From contig JAQOTA010000049.1 in the NCBI GenBank assembly GCA_029532415.1, positions 496,001 through 560,000 of the forward strand: DNA of 64,000 nucleotides. Direction: 5' to 3'. The stretch is from Marasmius tenuissimus. Its lineage: Eukaryota; Basidiomycota; Agaricomycetes; Agaricales; Marasmiaceae. Below, one piece after another: positions 45,901 to 57,809 of this stretch. A program made the translations under genes and the position numbers. The number at the start of each line of letters is the position of its first letter. Position 1 is the first letter of the stretch. The notes beneath the pieces are model-generated. The model had not been told where the DNA came from. It saw only the letters and a program-made list of their open reading frames with translations, and ran no database searches.

Positions 45901-46863
45901 AGCGTTGACAGTACTTCTCCCTCTTTCTCAGCAGCACCGAGCAAGTCCTCACACGCTGGCCCCGTTCCTCATAGCTTTTCTCAGTCAACATAGCGCTGGT
46001 TTGACTCTCAGGACATGCTACACGGTCGCTTCCGATCAGGCATACTGATAAGCAGATGACGTGGATACTGGTCGATGACGAACGCCCCATCCAGGCTTGG
46101 AGAAAGTAAATGACTACCTCTTTCGCCCGTCGAGTGGAGTGACGATTCCCTTGGTTGTTTTGAGACGACCACCTAATACGTTTACGAGCTATAGGGATAT
46201 AAGGGGCTATGAGGCCGCAGATATAGATCTATCGCACTAGCTACAGCATCTTGCTAATTCGCAAGCGTCTAAAAATTCACGGCGGGTAAACACTGGGACC
46301 AGACCTATTGCGCGAACTGGCAACATGACTTCTCAAAGCCTTTCTTCAACTCGCCTCCCTCTTTCTTTACCATCCAAACTTCCTGCTTTGAGCGTTCTCT
46401 TGTCTTGGGTATTCAAAAGTCTCGCTTTCAATCCGGTTGTAGTAACTATGTACGACTGTAGAAGGGTTCTCTGTCAACAATCCGAGTTGGAGTTTGACAA
46501 TTCAGAATTGTAAATATCGAGATCAACAGATCAGTACTGAGACTGAACCAACCAGAGGGTCGTAATTTCTTCTTCCTGATGGCAACTTCCCGTGCCTTCT
46601 GACAGCCATCTGCTCTAGACACTGGGCATTGAGAAAGCTAGTCAAGATAGATCACGAATAGGGCGAGAATCGGCAATATCATGGCGGTGACGATGAGAGG
46701 TGAGAAGTAAGTAGCCAGAGGTACAAATTGCGTCGACGTTTGGAGGTAAAACTACCAGACTCGGTTGAGCCATCTACAAGATGAGGAGAAAAATTTCTTG
46801 TGAACTATAGATACATGTCGATAACAGAACAGCTAAACATACAGCGCGAATACACTCAAGCCC
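42926..46863. repeat. Duplicated spacer next to A3
   Basis: 3.9 kb, matched closely by 48533-51873 and more loosely by 36189-41257. A relic of the coiled-coil gene lies at 43975-44150 (minus strand REENARFQVQPHELRQ before a GTGAGC donor). A plus-strand frame of 162 codons at 43511 is broken in the sister spacer by a 13-base deletion, so it is unlikely to be coding. (CCATCAT)n and (GTG)n tracts differ in length between the sisters. The end near A4 (46640-46710) carries a relic of the RCR-like 5' end (minus strand MILPILALFVIYLD then stop). Confidence 0.6.
42972..42981 (-). promoter_or_regulatory. TATA box of array copy A3
   Basis: GTATAAAAGA on the minus strand, 47 bp before the ATG at 42925, preceded by CCCGGATCT as in A4. 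Confidence 0.6.
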
Positions 46864-48532
46864 CTAGAACGACCCTTTCTCAATATCGCGAGTCTCTCGA
46901 GTAGGTGAAGATGGCAGCCCGTTACTTTGGTGGGGATGAACGAGCGGTTCCGGTGGTTTCAACACCGAGTCCCCAGTGTTACTTGCACGGATATCCAGCG
47001 AGATAGTGTGGGTTACCGTGCTCGTTCCTCCGAGTCTTGCGAGGCGAGCACTGTTGAAGCGTATTTCCGAAACACGCTCGAACTCGACCTTGGAGCTAGC
47101 TCTCTCAGACAGTTTCGTCATCTGTGCGCGTAGAAGGGCCAACGTGGGTGCTATACCCTATCGGTATGCAAAGATGGGAGAGTGAGCACCAAGTCGACGC
47201 TAAGATGGGGATAGGACGCACCGCTGAGAGCACCGTGACAGGAATTAATTCGACAGGCCGTAGCTGTTTGGCGTGATATTGCCAGCCGGTGATGATATAT
47301 ACAACCATTACCGTGGGATAGATCATTCCTGACTCCAGGCTGCAGAAAACATCGATGAGCATAGTGGCCACATTTGTAGACGAAATTCGACGAACATTAT
47401 CCTGTTAGCAGTCGAGAGCTTGTGTGTATTTTTTTTCTCGGAGACGCCAACATGAGCTTGTGATTGACGATTGATCCACCAGATGCGTCCCGCTAGAGGT
47501 AGCGACGTTGAATGGAGTTTAGTGCCTTATCCAGACTCCAAAATGAGGAGGGGTGACATACCAGTCAAGAGTGTCACTAGCACATTGACCACTGCACTCA
47601 TTAATAATCCTACAAAGTGGAAGGGTCCTGCGTTTGTCATAAGCTTGGCACCCCGTTTGGATCCCATATTCCCATATCCTGTGACACCCAAAACGCTTGC
47701 TACCAGAAAGAGCACTGAGTTCAAATGCGGGGTGAAGGTCAGACGGGTGATGTATGTGGAGTCTGGGCACTACTCACAGCTGCTTATTGCGGAGAGAATG
47801 ATGAGAGGTATGGCAACCCGTTTTCTACGACCCCATATAATATAGCATCGGTGTATCTGGAAGATGCGGTGAGGTAAGTTGGAATAATTGAGTTTTGCTA
47901 ACATACAAGCATAGTTTCGGCGATGATACTAAAGACAGGTCAATCAGTACACCCTCTCGGAATTGGAGATTTTCGTCATTGGGAACGTACTTCGCCAGCG
48001 GAGGGATTCCGTTGACTCCCGCGCTACCGACGAAGTTGGAGTTAGACCTGATGCTCTCAACAGACCGTGAAAGGAACGTACTAGAGTGCCAACTTTAGCT
48101 TGTTATGCATCAAATAGTCAACATAAGGTCTCCAATCTCTTGTTTTTGCGAAGTCATAGACGACGCAGGCTTCATGAGTGTAAAAGATGGTGACGTCGAT
48201 CACCATGATAGTACATATCACGAAGAGCAACAACGTAGAGGAGACATAGAAACGGCGGTTCTCAAATCGGTCGCGCATGAGGAGCGGAACGCAAAGTATC
48301 ACCAAGACCATATATAGACCTAGAGCCAAGTTAGAGCGTGGTAAATCAAGACTCTTTGAGACTGACCATAGAAGAAGTAAGTAGCCTGCAAAGTTCAAGG
48401 GTTAGAACGGGGATCCAAGCCAAACAAAGACGATAAGCTCACCGTAAGAGTCGCTATAGGAAAACCTACGACTTCTCTTGCGCCCAGCGTAGTCAAGAGT
48501 TCGTCAACTGCCTGCTGGGTCGACTCGGACAT
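46864..48532 (-). CDS. Orphan seven-helix membrane protein, array copy A4
   Basis: Start ATG 48532 (MSESTQQAVDELLTTLGARE, then VVGFPIATLT). Exon 3 GLYMVLVILCVPLLM and FENRRFYVSSTLLLFVICTI; exon 4 GVNGIPPLAK, with VNG where sisters have YFA or YAA; exon 5 IIAETML; exon 6 IHRCYIIWGRRKRVAIPLII; exon 7 SVLGVTGYGNMGSKRGAKLM to LLTG; exon 8 AGRIWWINRQSQAHVGVSEK; exon 9 LESGMIYPTVM and LIPVTVLSA; exon 10 GIAPTLALLRAQMTKLSERA with VSEIRFNSAR, PPEPLVHPHQS and the end DIEKGSF. All introns keep usable sites. Nearest relative is A3, with which it shares the duplicated spacer. Confidence 0.82.
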
Positions 48533-51500
48533 GGCTGATGCAGTAGCTCAGTGGGTTGAACCCGCGAGCAGCAGTCTTTTATACAGATCCGGGCTGTAGT
48601 CCAAATGCTGGCCATGTCTTGGTATCGCTGCATTGTGGAGTCCGGCTGGCTAGTTGTTGGAGCTGTTGAAGTTTCTTCCACCCCCTCTTCAGCAACGTAC
48701 TACGCAGTGCCCTCTCCCGATGCAGTGCCGAGCCGTTGAACGCGACGAGAAAATGCCGTCCTATGCTTTATCATATGCTCTGAGGCTCCATCGGGACGTA
48801 GAAAGAGTGTTTACTGCTCGGTTCCACACCGTGGATACATTCAAGAGAGTATACCGAAATTCATTGACCGTCCTGTACGTGGGCCTGGATGATGGCGGGA
48901 GGCAAGTTTGGAGCGATAAGTCGAAGTGGGCCGCGCGCCAAGGATTCACGGGAAGGCGGACCGGCGGGGCCCTCTTTCTCCGTCAAGTTAGCGCCTGTTC
49001 GGACATGTCAGGTACGATCAATTGACGTCCGCGTCATTCCCATTCCCATTTTGTTCCCATTCCCACTTGCATTGAAACCCGTGCAGAACGTCCCCAACTA
49101 AACTCCATATCGGATGGTGCGAACGAGGAGGGCCCTCTCGCGAGTCGGAGACGAAACGCAGCGATTTCCTGGAGAGGTAGTTTTCGAGTCACTGTCGTCT
49201 ATCGATGGATTTCAATCCACACGAGCCGGGGAGGCCCATTTCCAAGGGTCATCGCCGTAAACGTATTCGTTGTAAGACCGACATTCTGTACAGAGGAGAT
49301 GGCGGAGGGTGGTTTCGTGGCGGTGGAGTGCGGAATGGGATTCATTGTTGGAGTACGACTGTCGACCGTTAATATTGCAAGGCGTATTCAACGTTCAGGT
49401 CTGAATCGACGGGTGATATCGATAGGTGGTAGTCGATACTACTTCAACTCCCCTGTTCCGCGTTTGCACCCACTCGAGCTGCACGTTTTTCCCCTTCTTG
49501 CACTTTTTTCTCTCCTCCCTCCTCCTCTCTTTCTCCTTCTAGGTTGGCACATACTCCAGCCCTCGGTGGTGGTGGTGGATTGAGAGAACTAGCCTAAGAC
49601 GGGAAGAAGGGTTATAAATCGAAAATTTGGTATGAAAATAATAACAGAAAATGGAATTCATGGGCTCACCTGTCGAAGTTCGTGTGGCTGACCTTGAAAC
49701 CGGGCGTTTTCTTCCCGGAGTGGGTCGCAAGAGCTTTGGGCCTATCAGACTTGACTTCTAGCTGCATCAATGAGTGTACCCAGTAGTGGGCTACTGGAAC
49801 ACAGAGGTCGAGGGTGCCGATGTGGGAGAAAAGAGGAACTTGAAGGTCAATAGCCGCCGGCAGGCGGATGAGGAACTCGCTCAGCGTCAACGCGTCTTCA
49901 GTATTCAATGTCAACCAGCATCTCAATTTCTGACGACGCCAACACCCGGTATCCTCTCTAGAATAAAGGATGTCTTTGTCAATCCAAACAGCCCTTTCTG
50001 CCACTGGTCAACGGTCTTGTTATACCTCAACGAACCCGAGCCTTCTTCAAAGTCCTACAATCCTCTGACAATGATAATTTTGACTCGGATGAGATAGATC
50101 ATGAAAGACAGCGAACACGAGGCTTACTTTGGTGGAGCTCGACCAAGGGGTACGTGCGTCGTTCGGTTATTCTATAACTGGTTTCACGAAGTTCTTCCGG
50201 GTAGAATGGCCCTGACTCGAACGGAGCTCGTTCAGGTTTTTCAGAGCGACAGGCCTCGGAGGCTTCAATCGCCGTTATGTCACCAAAATCTACCAGTGAT
50301 ATGGTACCTACCCCAAATCCGATACAACCACAACGAAACCTCGAACGGTACGATCAGGGTATGGACGGCACAATAACGGTATCATCAACACCGCGATGCG
50401 CGTCGCCTGTTGACCGTAGTAAAGCTGAGAATTGTTGCAGGAGACGTGGAGAATTTTGGTTATGGCTTTGTCTGGGACTTTGCGGCAAAAGTTTTCTAAC
50501 GTGAGTCTCGTTTTGTTTGCTAGAGACGGCTGCCAGATCTAGACAGCCGGTTGACACCTCCACCCTCTCCTCTTCTGTTAATGACACCAGGATCACGACT
50601 GCTGGTATTGATGACGCCTGACCCAGAACGACGTTTTGCAACACCGACCCGACCATGAATATCGCCTTACATCCGGACAGAGCAGAACGCTAGAAGCGAC
50701 ATGCACCAAGTTGAATTTGCCTCAACCTGCAGGTGACTACCTGTCGTCAACGCGCACTTCCCTCGCCAGCTTGTTCTCGCCTACCACCTCTTCACCGTTA
50801 TCGTTTCATTCATCAAGAGATTGATACCTCCTCCAGCGTTCGGTGGCGGCCAACGGAATCCCCTGATTCCTACTTCAACGTCGTCTATTTCACTGCAAAG
50901 CGTACTCGAACGAGACATCAAACGATGACAGGACTTAGGCCTCTTTCTCAGCGGCACCGGGCAATTCCTCAAACGCCCTACCCATTCCTCTTCATAGCCT
51001 AACTCAGTCAACATAGCGCCGGTTTGACTCTCAGGACATGCTACACGGTCGCCTCCGATCAGGCATACAGATAGGTAAACGACGAAGATGCTGGTCGATG
51101 GCGAGCACTCCATCCAGGCTTGGAGAAAGCATATGGCTACCTCTTTCGGTCGAGCGATGATTCCCTTGGTTGTTTTGCAACGATCACCTAATACGTTTAC
51201 GAGTTGTGGGGATATGGGTAGCTATGGGGGCGCAAATATAGATCTATGGCACTAGCTACAGCATCTTGCTAATTCGCAAGCATTTAAAAATTCACGGCGG
51301 GTAAACACTGGGACCAGACCTATTGCGCGAACTGGCAACATGACTTCTCAAAGCCTTTCTTCAACTCGCCTCCCTCTTTCTTCACCATCCAAACTTCCTG
51401 CTTTGAGCGTTCTCTTGTCTCGGGTATTCAAAAGTCTCGCTTTCAATCCGGTTGTAGTAACTATGTACGACTGTAGAAGGGTTCTCTGTCAACAATCCGA

Positions 51501-51873
51501 GTTAGAGTTTGACAAGTCAGAATTATAAATATCGAGATCAATAAATCATTACTGGTACTGAGACTGAATAAACCAGAGGAGGGTCGTAATTTCTTCCTAA
51601 TGGCAACTTCCCGTGTCTCTAACAGCCACCCGCTCGAGACACTGGGCAATGAAAAAGCTGGTCAAGATAGATCACGAATAGGGCGAGAATCGGCAGGTGT
51701 CGATGAGAGGTGAGAAGTAAGTAGTCAGAGGTACAACTTGCGTCGATGTTCGGAGGTAAAACTACCAGACTCGGTTGAGCCATCTACAAAATGAGGAGAA
51801 GAATCTCTTGTGAACTATAGATACATATCAATAACAGAACAGCTAACCATACAGCGTGAATACAATCAAGCCC
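48533..51873. repeat. Duplicated spacer next to A4, with a 0.55-kb internal deletion
   Basis: Sister of 42926-46863. It lacks about 550 bp: CTATCAGACTTGAC at 49755 runs straight into TTCTAGCTGCATCAATG, whereas the sister has 44171 to about 44722 in between. A coiled-coil gene relic lies at 49560-49745. The end near A5 (about 51600-51710) holds an RCR-like 5' relic that has lost its ATG. No supported gene. Confidence 0.6.
48575..48584 (-). promoter_or_regulatory. TATA box of array copy A4
   Basis: GTATAAAAGA on the minus strand, 43 bp before the ATG at 48532. Confidence 0.6.
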
Positions 51874-53515
51874 CTAGAACGCCCCTTTCTCGAGATCGCG
51901 AGTCTTTGGAGTAGGTGAAGATGGCAGCCCAATACTTCGGCGGGCGTGAAGGAGCGGTTCCGGTGGTTTCAACACCTCCCCAGTGTTACTTGCACGGATA
52001 TCCAGCGAGATAGTGTGTTTTACCGTGCTCGTTCCTCCGAGTCTTGCGAGGCGGGCACTGTTGAAGCGTATATCCGAAACACGCTCGGACTTGGGCTTGG
52101 ATCGAGCTCTCTCGGACAGTTTCGTCATCTGTGCGCGCAGAAGTGCTAACGTGGGTGCTATACCCTATCGGTGTGCAAAGACAGAAGAGTGAACACCAAG
52201 TCGACGGCGAGATGGGATAGTACACACCGCTGAGAGAGCCGTGACAGAAGTTAAATCGACAGGGGTGGACCTTAGCTCGACGTCATCATATTGCCAGCTG
52301 GCGATGACTTGTACGGCCATTACCGTGGGATAGATCATTCCTGACTCTAGGCTGCAGAAAACATCGATGAGCAAAGCGGCTACGTTTGTAGACGAAATTC
52401 GACGAACATTATCCTGATAACAGTCGAGAGCTTGTGCGTATTTTTTTTCTCGGAGACGCCAAGATAAGCTTGCGATTGACGATTGACCCACCAGATGCGT
52501 CCCGCTAGAGGTAGTGACGGATGGGGTTTAGCGTCTTATCCAGACTCCAAAATGAGGAGGGGTGACATACCAGTCAAGAGTGTCACTAGCACATTGACCA
52601 CTGCACTCACTATTAATCCTGGAAATTTGAATGCCTCTCCGTATGTCACAAGCTTAACACCCCATTGGTATCTCATATTCCCAAAACCTACATCAGTCGC
52701 AACCCTTGCTCCTAGAAAGATGACTGAGTTCAAACGCAGGGTGAAGGTCAGACGGAGGACGTATGTGAAGCCTGAGCACCACTCACAACTGCTTATCGTG
52801 GAGAAGACGATGAGAGGTATAGCAACCCGTTTTCTACGACCCCATATGAGGTAGCACCGGTGTATCTGGAAGATGGGATGAGGCAAGTTGGAATGATCAA
52901 GTGCTGTCAACGTACAAGCATAGTTTCGGCGATGATACTAAAGACAGGACAATCAGTACACCCTCTCGGAATTGGAGATTTTCGTCATTGGGAACGTACT
53001 TCGTCAGCGGAGGGATCACATTATATACCGCGCTACCGACGGAGTTAGAGTTAGACCTGATGCTCTCAACAGACCGTGAATGAAACGTACTAAAGCGCGT
53101 TTCTTGACCGGCTATATCTCACATAGTGAACATAAGGTCGCCAGTCTTTTGTTTTTGCGAAGTCGTATTCGAGACGGGCTTCGTGAGTCAATATGGTGGT
53201 CACGTCGATCACCATGATAGTGCATATCGCGAAGAGTAACAACGTAGAGAAGAGATAAAAACGGCGGTTGTCAAATAGGTTGCGCATGAGGAGCGGAACG
53301 CAAAGTATCATCAGGATCGTATACAGACCTAGAGCAAAGTTAGAGCGTGGTAACCTGAGATTCATTAAGACTGACCATAGAAGAAGTAAGTAGCCTGCAA
53401 AGTTCAAGGGTTAGAACGGGGATCCAAGCCAAACAAAAACGATAAACGCACCGTAAGAGTCGCTATAGGATAACCTACGACCCTCTCTGCGTCCAGCCAA
53501 GTCAAGAATATGTCG
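51874..53515 (-). pseudogene. Array copy A5, start codon and promoter lost
   Basis: From exon 1 onward it matches A1-A4: IFLTWLDAERVVGYPIATLT (about 53510-53450), micro-exon 2, GLYTILMILCVPLLM with NLFDNRRFYLFSTLLLFAIC, IHRCYLIWGRRKRVAIPLIV, GARVATDVGFGN, AGRIWWVNRQSQAYLGVSEK, LESGMIYPTVM, GIAPTLALLRAQMTKLSERA, VSDIRFNSAR, PPEPLLHARRS and the end DLEKGAF. Upstream of about 53515 the similarity stops abruptly: the frame reads EPSGKETKKVD with no Met and meets a TGA. The usual TATA box is absent and the 3' end of B1 lies only about 150 bp away. All later exons and splice sites look sound. It is either a recent 5'-truncated pseudogene or uses an unseen upstream exon (an acceptor-like CACTGACAG precedes EPSG). 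Confidence 0.7.
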
Positions 53516-53660
53516 ACTTTCTTAGTTTCTTTACCCGACGGTTCCTGTCAGTGGCGAGGAAAACTGAAGAAGTATCTACAGTAGTAGATTGGAGAACTGG
53601 GAATACACCTGAGATATATCGATACATATTTATAAGATGTGACTGTGGTACAGTCGATGA
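53516..53660. other. Junction between array groups A and B
   Basis: Only about 145 bp separate the truncated A5 from the stop codon of B1. On the minus strand it contains CTTATAAATATG, a possible TATA-like word. It marks the boundary between the two sequence groups of the array. Confidence 0.5.
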
Positions 53661-55346
53661 TCAAACCACAGACACTCCATCTACATGGAGTGTAGTGTGA
53701 GTTTCCCCTGTACGAGAGGATGACTGCCCGACACCTTGATGAGGGTGAACAAGGGGCTTCGGGAGCTTTGGTACCTCCGTACCGTCATTTGCGCAGATAT
53801 CCAGCGTGATCGAATAGTTTGCTGTACCGTTTCCGCCGGGGCTCACGAGATGCGCGCTATTGAAGCGTATGTCCGAAACACCCGCAAGCCCATGCTTGAA
53901 ACTAGCTTTCTCGGATAGTTTGGCGATTTGACCTCGCAAAAGAGCCAAAGTGGGTGCTATACCCTGAATTTTGCGCAAGGGAATGGGGATAAGCACGCTC
54001 CTAAGTAAAGTTTGGGAAAAATAACTGTGCCTACCGCGGATAGCACAACGGCTGGGTATAGATCAACAAGTGGCCACTTTCCGTTCTGAATCCTTGGCTG
54101 AGGGATAACAAACTGCACAATCATCATGGTGGGATAGATAGCACCTGACTCTAAGCTTTAAGAAACGAAGAATTGAGCGTAATGACACTGGAAATAGGTA
54201 GTAGAAGACAACGAACATTATTCTAAGAGCAGTTGAGAACATGCTCGTATTTCGCTTTATACCCATATGAACGTTTAGCTCGCGATTGGATCTCCAGATC
54301 CGTCCCGCTGAAAAAGAAAGGTGAGTACCTTTCACGGCATGAGAGGGAGCGACGTACCAGTCAAGAGCGTCACTAACAAATTTACAGCTGCGCTCGCTAT
54401 AGATCCAAGAACCCTAAGTGCATCTACATAGATCACAAGCTCGGCACCCCATTTGGTTTTCGGGTTCCCGTATCCAAGAGCAGCCATGACGCTGGCTGCG
54501 AAGAAAAAAACTAAGTGTATAGACAGAGCAGAACTTAGAAGTGAGTCGGAGTACGTAGGACACACCTGAGAATTACTCACGACTACTAACTAACGAAAGG
54601 ACTACGAGAGGGATTGCGACTCGCTTTTGGCGTCCCCATATAAGGTAACATCGGTGTATCTAGCGAATGTTGTTAGTGAATGCCTAGCTCAATATCGGGA
54701 GACATCATACAAGCATAGTTTCGGCGACAATACTTGATTACAGGTACGGTGATCAGCAAATTAACTCACAACTGATGATACGGAACGTACTTTGTCAACG
54801 GAGGAGCTATGAGGTATAGCGTGCTATTATCGAAGTGAGCTCGTCTTCCGAGCAAATGGTAAAAGGAGCTTACTAGTACGACAACTTCGTTTTATCATCC
54901 AGCGCGTACCGCACAAACTGTTCCCCATTTTTCGTCGTTGCAAACTGATATTCCAGCACAGATTCTCGTACTCGGAAGACCGTCGCGGCAACTACCATTG
55001 TCGTGCATATCGCGAAAAGCAACAACGTGGAAACGAGATAGAATCGACGGTTTTCAAATCGATCCTGCCTAAGAAAGTACACGCAGAGTATCACCAAGAC
55101 CGTGTACAACCCTTACAAAGGTTGAGGTTACAGCAAATTTGAGCCTAAGCGGCGGATTTGAGCTCACCATACATGAAGTAGGTGACCTGCAAAAATCAAG
55201 GTATACGATTAGGACAAGGATGGCTATTGAGAAACGGCGGGTAAACACACCGAAAGTGTTGCTTCAGGGAACCCTACGACCCTCTCCGCAGTAATTCGAT
55301 CCGATATCTGACTGAGGTATTCTTGCTCCTGTTGACTCAAAGGCAT
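53661..55346 (-). CDS. Orphan seven-helix membrane protein, array copy B1
   Basis: Start ATG 55346 (MPLSQQEQEYLSQISDRITA, then ERVVGFPEATLS). Micro-exon 2 VTYFMYG; exon 3 GLYTVLVILCVYFLRQ and FENRRFYLVSTLLLFAICTT; exon 4 LYLIAPPLTN; exon 5 IVAETML; exon 6 IHRCYLIWGRQKRVAIPLVV; exon 7 FFAASVMAALGYGN to LLTG; exon 8 AGRIWRSNRELNVHMGIKRN; exon 9 LESGAIYPTMM and DLYPAVVLSA; exon 10 GIAPTLALLRGQIAKLSEKA with VSDIRFNSAH, PKPLVHPHQG and an atypical end HVDGVSVV. Intact. Marks of group B: RQDRF loops, KIAKLSEKA-type helix end and DLYPA in place of DLTSV. Confidence 0.82.
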
Positions 55347-56118
55347 TGCGAGATACTTGGAATATGGGCTAGAGTTCGCAGGAGTTCACGATAAGTTGAG
55401 CCTGACCAGACCTGTAAAGGTCTTTTATACAGATATAGATATGTTGTCTTTTCCAAATGGAGTCTGTACGTTGCTGCGTTGCAGAGTCCAGCTCTGACTT
55501 CAGTTTGGAGTTCACTCCACCGCATTAGGCCTTGAAAATTGGTATAAGGGCAGTGCATTGACAGTTGCGCCAACGCGGTGAGATAATTGTGGCTCGCAGG
55601 GAGCCGCAGTACTACTAGTGGATTTTGAAGTGAATGTGTCGATAGGCTGAGCTTGATTTACGCATAGTAGGAATACATGATGACGGCGGTGATGGTCGTT
55701 GGTGAGAAATAAAAGACCTCAAAGGATACATAGGTAGACGAGTTGGAGGACGGCAGATTCACACGCTTGAGCCAAAGCTTATTTCAACTTATTTGGAGTC
55801 TTTCCCGTCAAAAATATTGAAACTTGCGCCCGTCTTGATTCTGAAAGCTCTTGAACTCACGCGCTGGCGAGTTTGGTTTGGTCACTGGTGGTGTTCACGC
55901 TCGGAGTCCGACCGAAAACAGATCGATTTCCCAAATTCATTAGGTGAGGCGGTATTAGACCATGCTTTTAGCTAGACGAGAATCGACGTATCCAAAGAAC
56001 CGCACCACAGGTCCACAGCTTTAGCCTCATTAATCCTGATAGTAAAGGGTCGAAGTGTACAAGAGCCCGGGTCTAACAGCGAACTAAGCCTTTCGTACTT
56101 ATCGAATGCAGTAGGAGA
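55347..56118. other. Spacer between B1 and B2
   Basis: Holds the B1 promoter. Around 55675-55715 the minus strand reads TTTCTCACCAACGACCATCA CCGCC then ATCATG, resembling the leader of the RCR-like gene (TCCCACCTCTCATCGTCACC), so the relic also occurs in group B. A plus-strand frame of 60 codons near 55793 is unsupported. Confidence 0.45.
55421..55430 (-). promoter_or_regulatory. TATA box of array copy B1
   Basis: GTATAAAAGA on the minus strand, 75 bp before the ATG at 55346. Group B leaders are longer than group A leaders. Confidence 0.6.
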
Positions 56119-57809
56119 TCAGAGAGACCCTCTCCTGGCAACGTCGAGTCTAGCTTGATTTCTTGTGGAGGAAATGAATGGCAGCGTCCCAGCACTTTGG
56201 CGAGCATGGTCAAGTGGTTCTGGTATTTTTAACCCGCCCTCCCCATCAGCACCTGCACGGACCTCCAGCAGGACCGATCTATTCGTGGCGTTCGCTCTGC
56301 AAAGTTCTGCAAGATCCGCACTGTTGAAGTGTATGTCCGAAATAGCCTCAGACCTGTGCTTGTAGCTAGCTTTCTCGGATAACTTCGCGATCTGGCCTCG
56401 TAGAAGGGCCAAAGTGGGCGCTATACCCCACAAACTCGCAATAAAACGGGTACTTATTAGTACGTCTCGAGGTAAGATGCAAAAAGAAAACGAAAGAATG
56501 TCTCTGCGTACCGCTGACAGCACAACTGCTGGATATAAGTCAACGCGTGATATCCTTCCTTTCGGCGGCGACCCGACCATCATCTGCACAATAATGACCG
56601 TAGGGTAGATGGAGCCTGACTCTAATCTATATAAGACAGACGGTTGAGAATGAAGCAAACGGAAACGAGAGTTCACGGACATTATCCGAGCCACAGTCGA
56701 CAATCTGGTCGCGCCTTTTCCCATGGCCAAGTGATTTTGTGACTCGCGGTTAATTCGCCAAATGCGCCCCGCTATGTCCATCCATAAAGAGAGTTGGCAT
56801 CCTTTCCGACGCAAGAACGGGCGATACCAGTCAACAGTGTCACTGATACGTTGACGACTGCGCTCACCACTACCGCCGCAAACTTGAGGGGGTGTGCGTT
56901 CGTTACACTCCATAGGTCGGATGGGGACCTTGTATGATCCAGAACTACGGCAACGACGATACCTGCCCCAAGATAGAGTACTGAGTTCATGCGCATAACA
57001 CAAATCAGAGGAGGCGAGAGGGGGAATCTAATCGCTACGACTCACGAGTGCTGATTGAGGATAAAACCACAAGAGGTGCCGCGATCCGCTTGTTGCGTCC
57101 CCATATGAGGTAGCATCAGTGAATCTGAAGTATGTCAGAGTCAACTCGGGATTGACGAGTTACCGGAACGACATACAAGCATCGACTCGGCGACCATACT
57201 AACGAGAAAAATCAATTAACCTTGAATGAAGCAATCGAAAGCTAAGAAAGTCTGGACGTACTTTGCTAATGGAGGGACTATGAAGTATAATGTGCTGTTA
57301 TGCAAAGTGAGTGCTTACTCTCCAAAAGTGAAATGCCGAAGGAACTTACTAGTACCACACCTTCATTTTATCGTATAACACATAGCGGACAAAAGACTCA
57401 CCGTCTTTTGTTGTTGCCACATGATACTCCAAAGCAGATTCTTGCACTCGAAAGAGAGTCTCGTCGATGACCATGATTGTGCATATTGCGAACAGCAGTA
57501 ATGTGAGGACGAGATAGAAGCGTCGATTTTCGACCTTGTCTTGTCTGAGCAGGGCCACGCAGAGTATTACCAGGACCGTGTAAATTCCTGCAAGAGCTTC
57601 AAAGTTAGTGCGACCTAGATCAGGACATGCTGAGCTCACCATAAAGGAAATAGGTGACCTGGGAAGTTAGGCTAGTCAGAGTGGGTCGGTACAAGCCGAG
57701 TGGGGACGGCTAAACACACCGTAAGACTTGCTATCGGGAATGCTATGACCCTCTTCACTGTGAGCTGAGTTAAGAAGCCGTCGAGGGTCTCTGTCCATGC
57801 TGGCGGCAT
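56119..57809 (-). pseudogene. Array copy B2, nonsense codon in the RCY motif and lost splice acceptor
   Basis: Start ATG 57809 (MPPAWTETLDGFLTQLTVKR, then VIAFPIASLT). Micro-exon 2 VTYFLYG; exon 3 GIYTVLVILCVALLRQ and VENRRFYLVLTLLLFAICTI; exon 5 MVAESML. Exon 6 should read IHRCYLIWG but the codon for Arg is TGA (about 57121-57119), a CGA-to-TGA change. Exons 7-9 are sound (LLYLGAGIVVAVVLDHTR, AGRIWRINRESQNHLAMGKG, LESGSIYPTVI). Before exon 10 (GIAPTLALLRGQIAKLSEKA) the usual AG is replaced by GG, so the last intron has no acceptor in phase; retained, it stays open in frame. The tail keeps IPEPLDHARQS and ends DVARRGSL. Two independent lesions support a pseudogene, although the long open 3' half suggests recent death. 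Confidence 0.72.
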
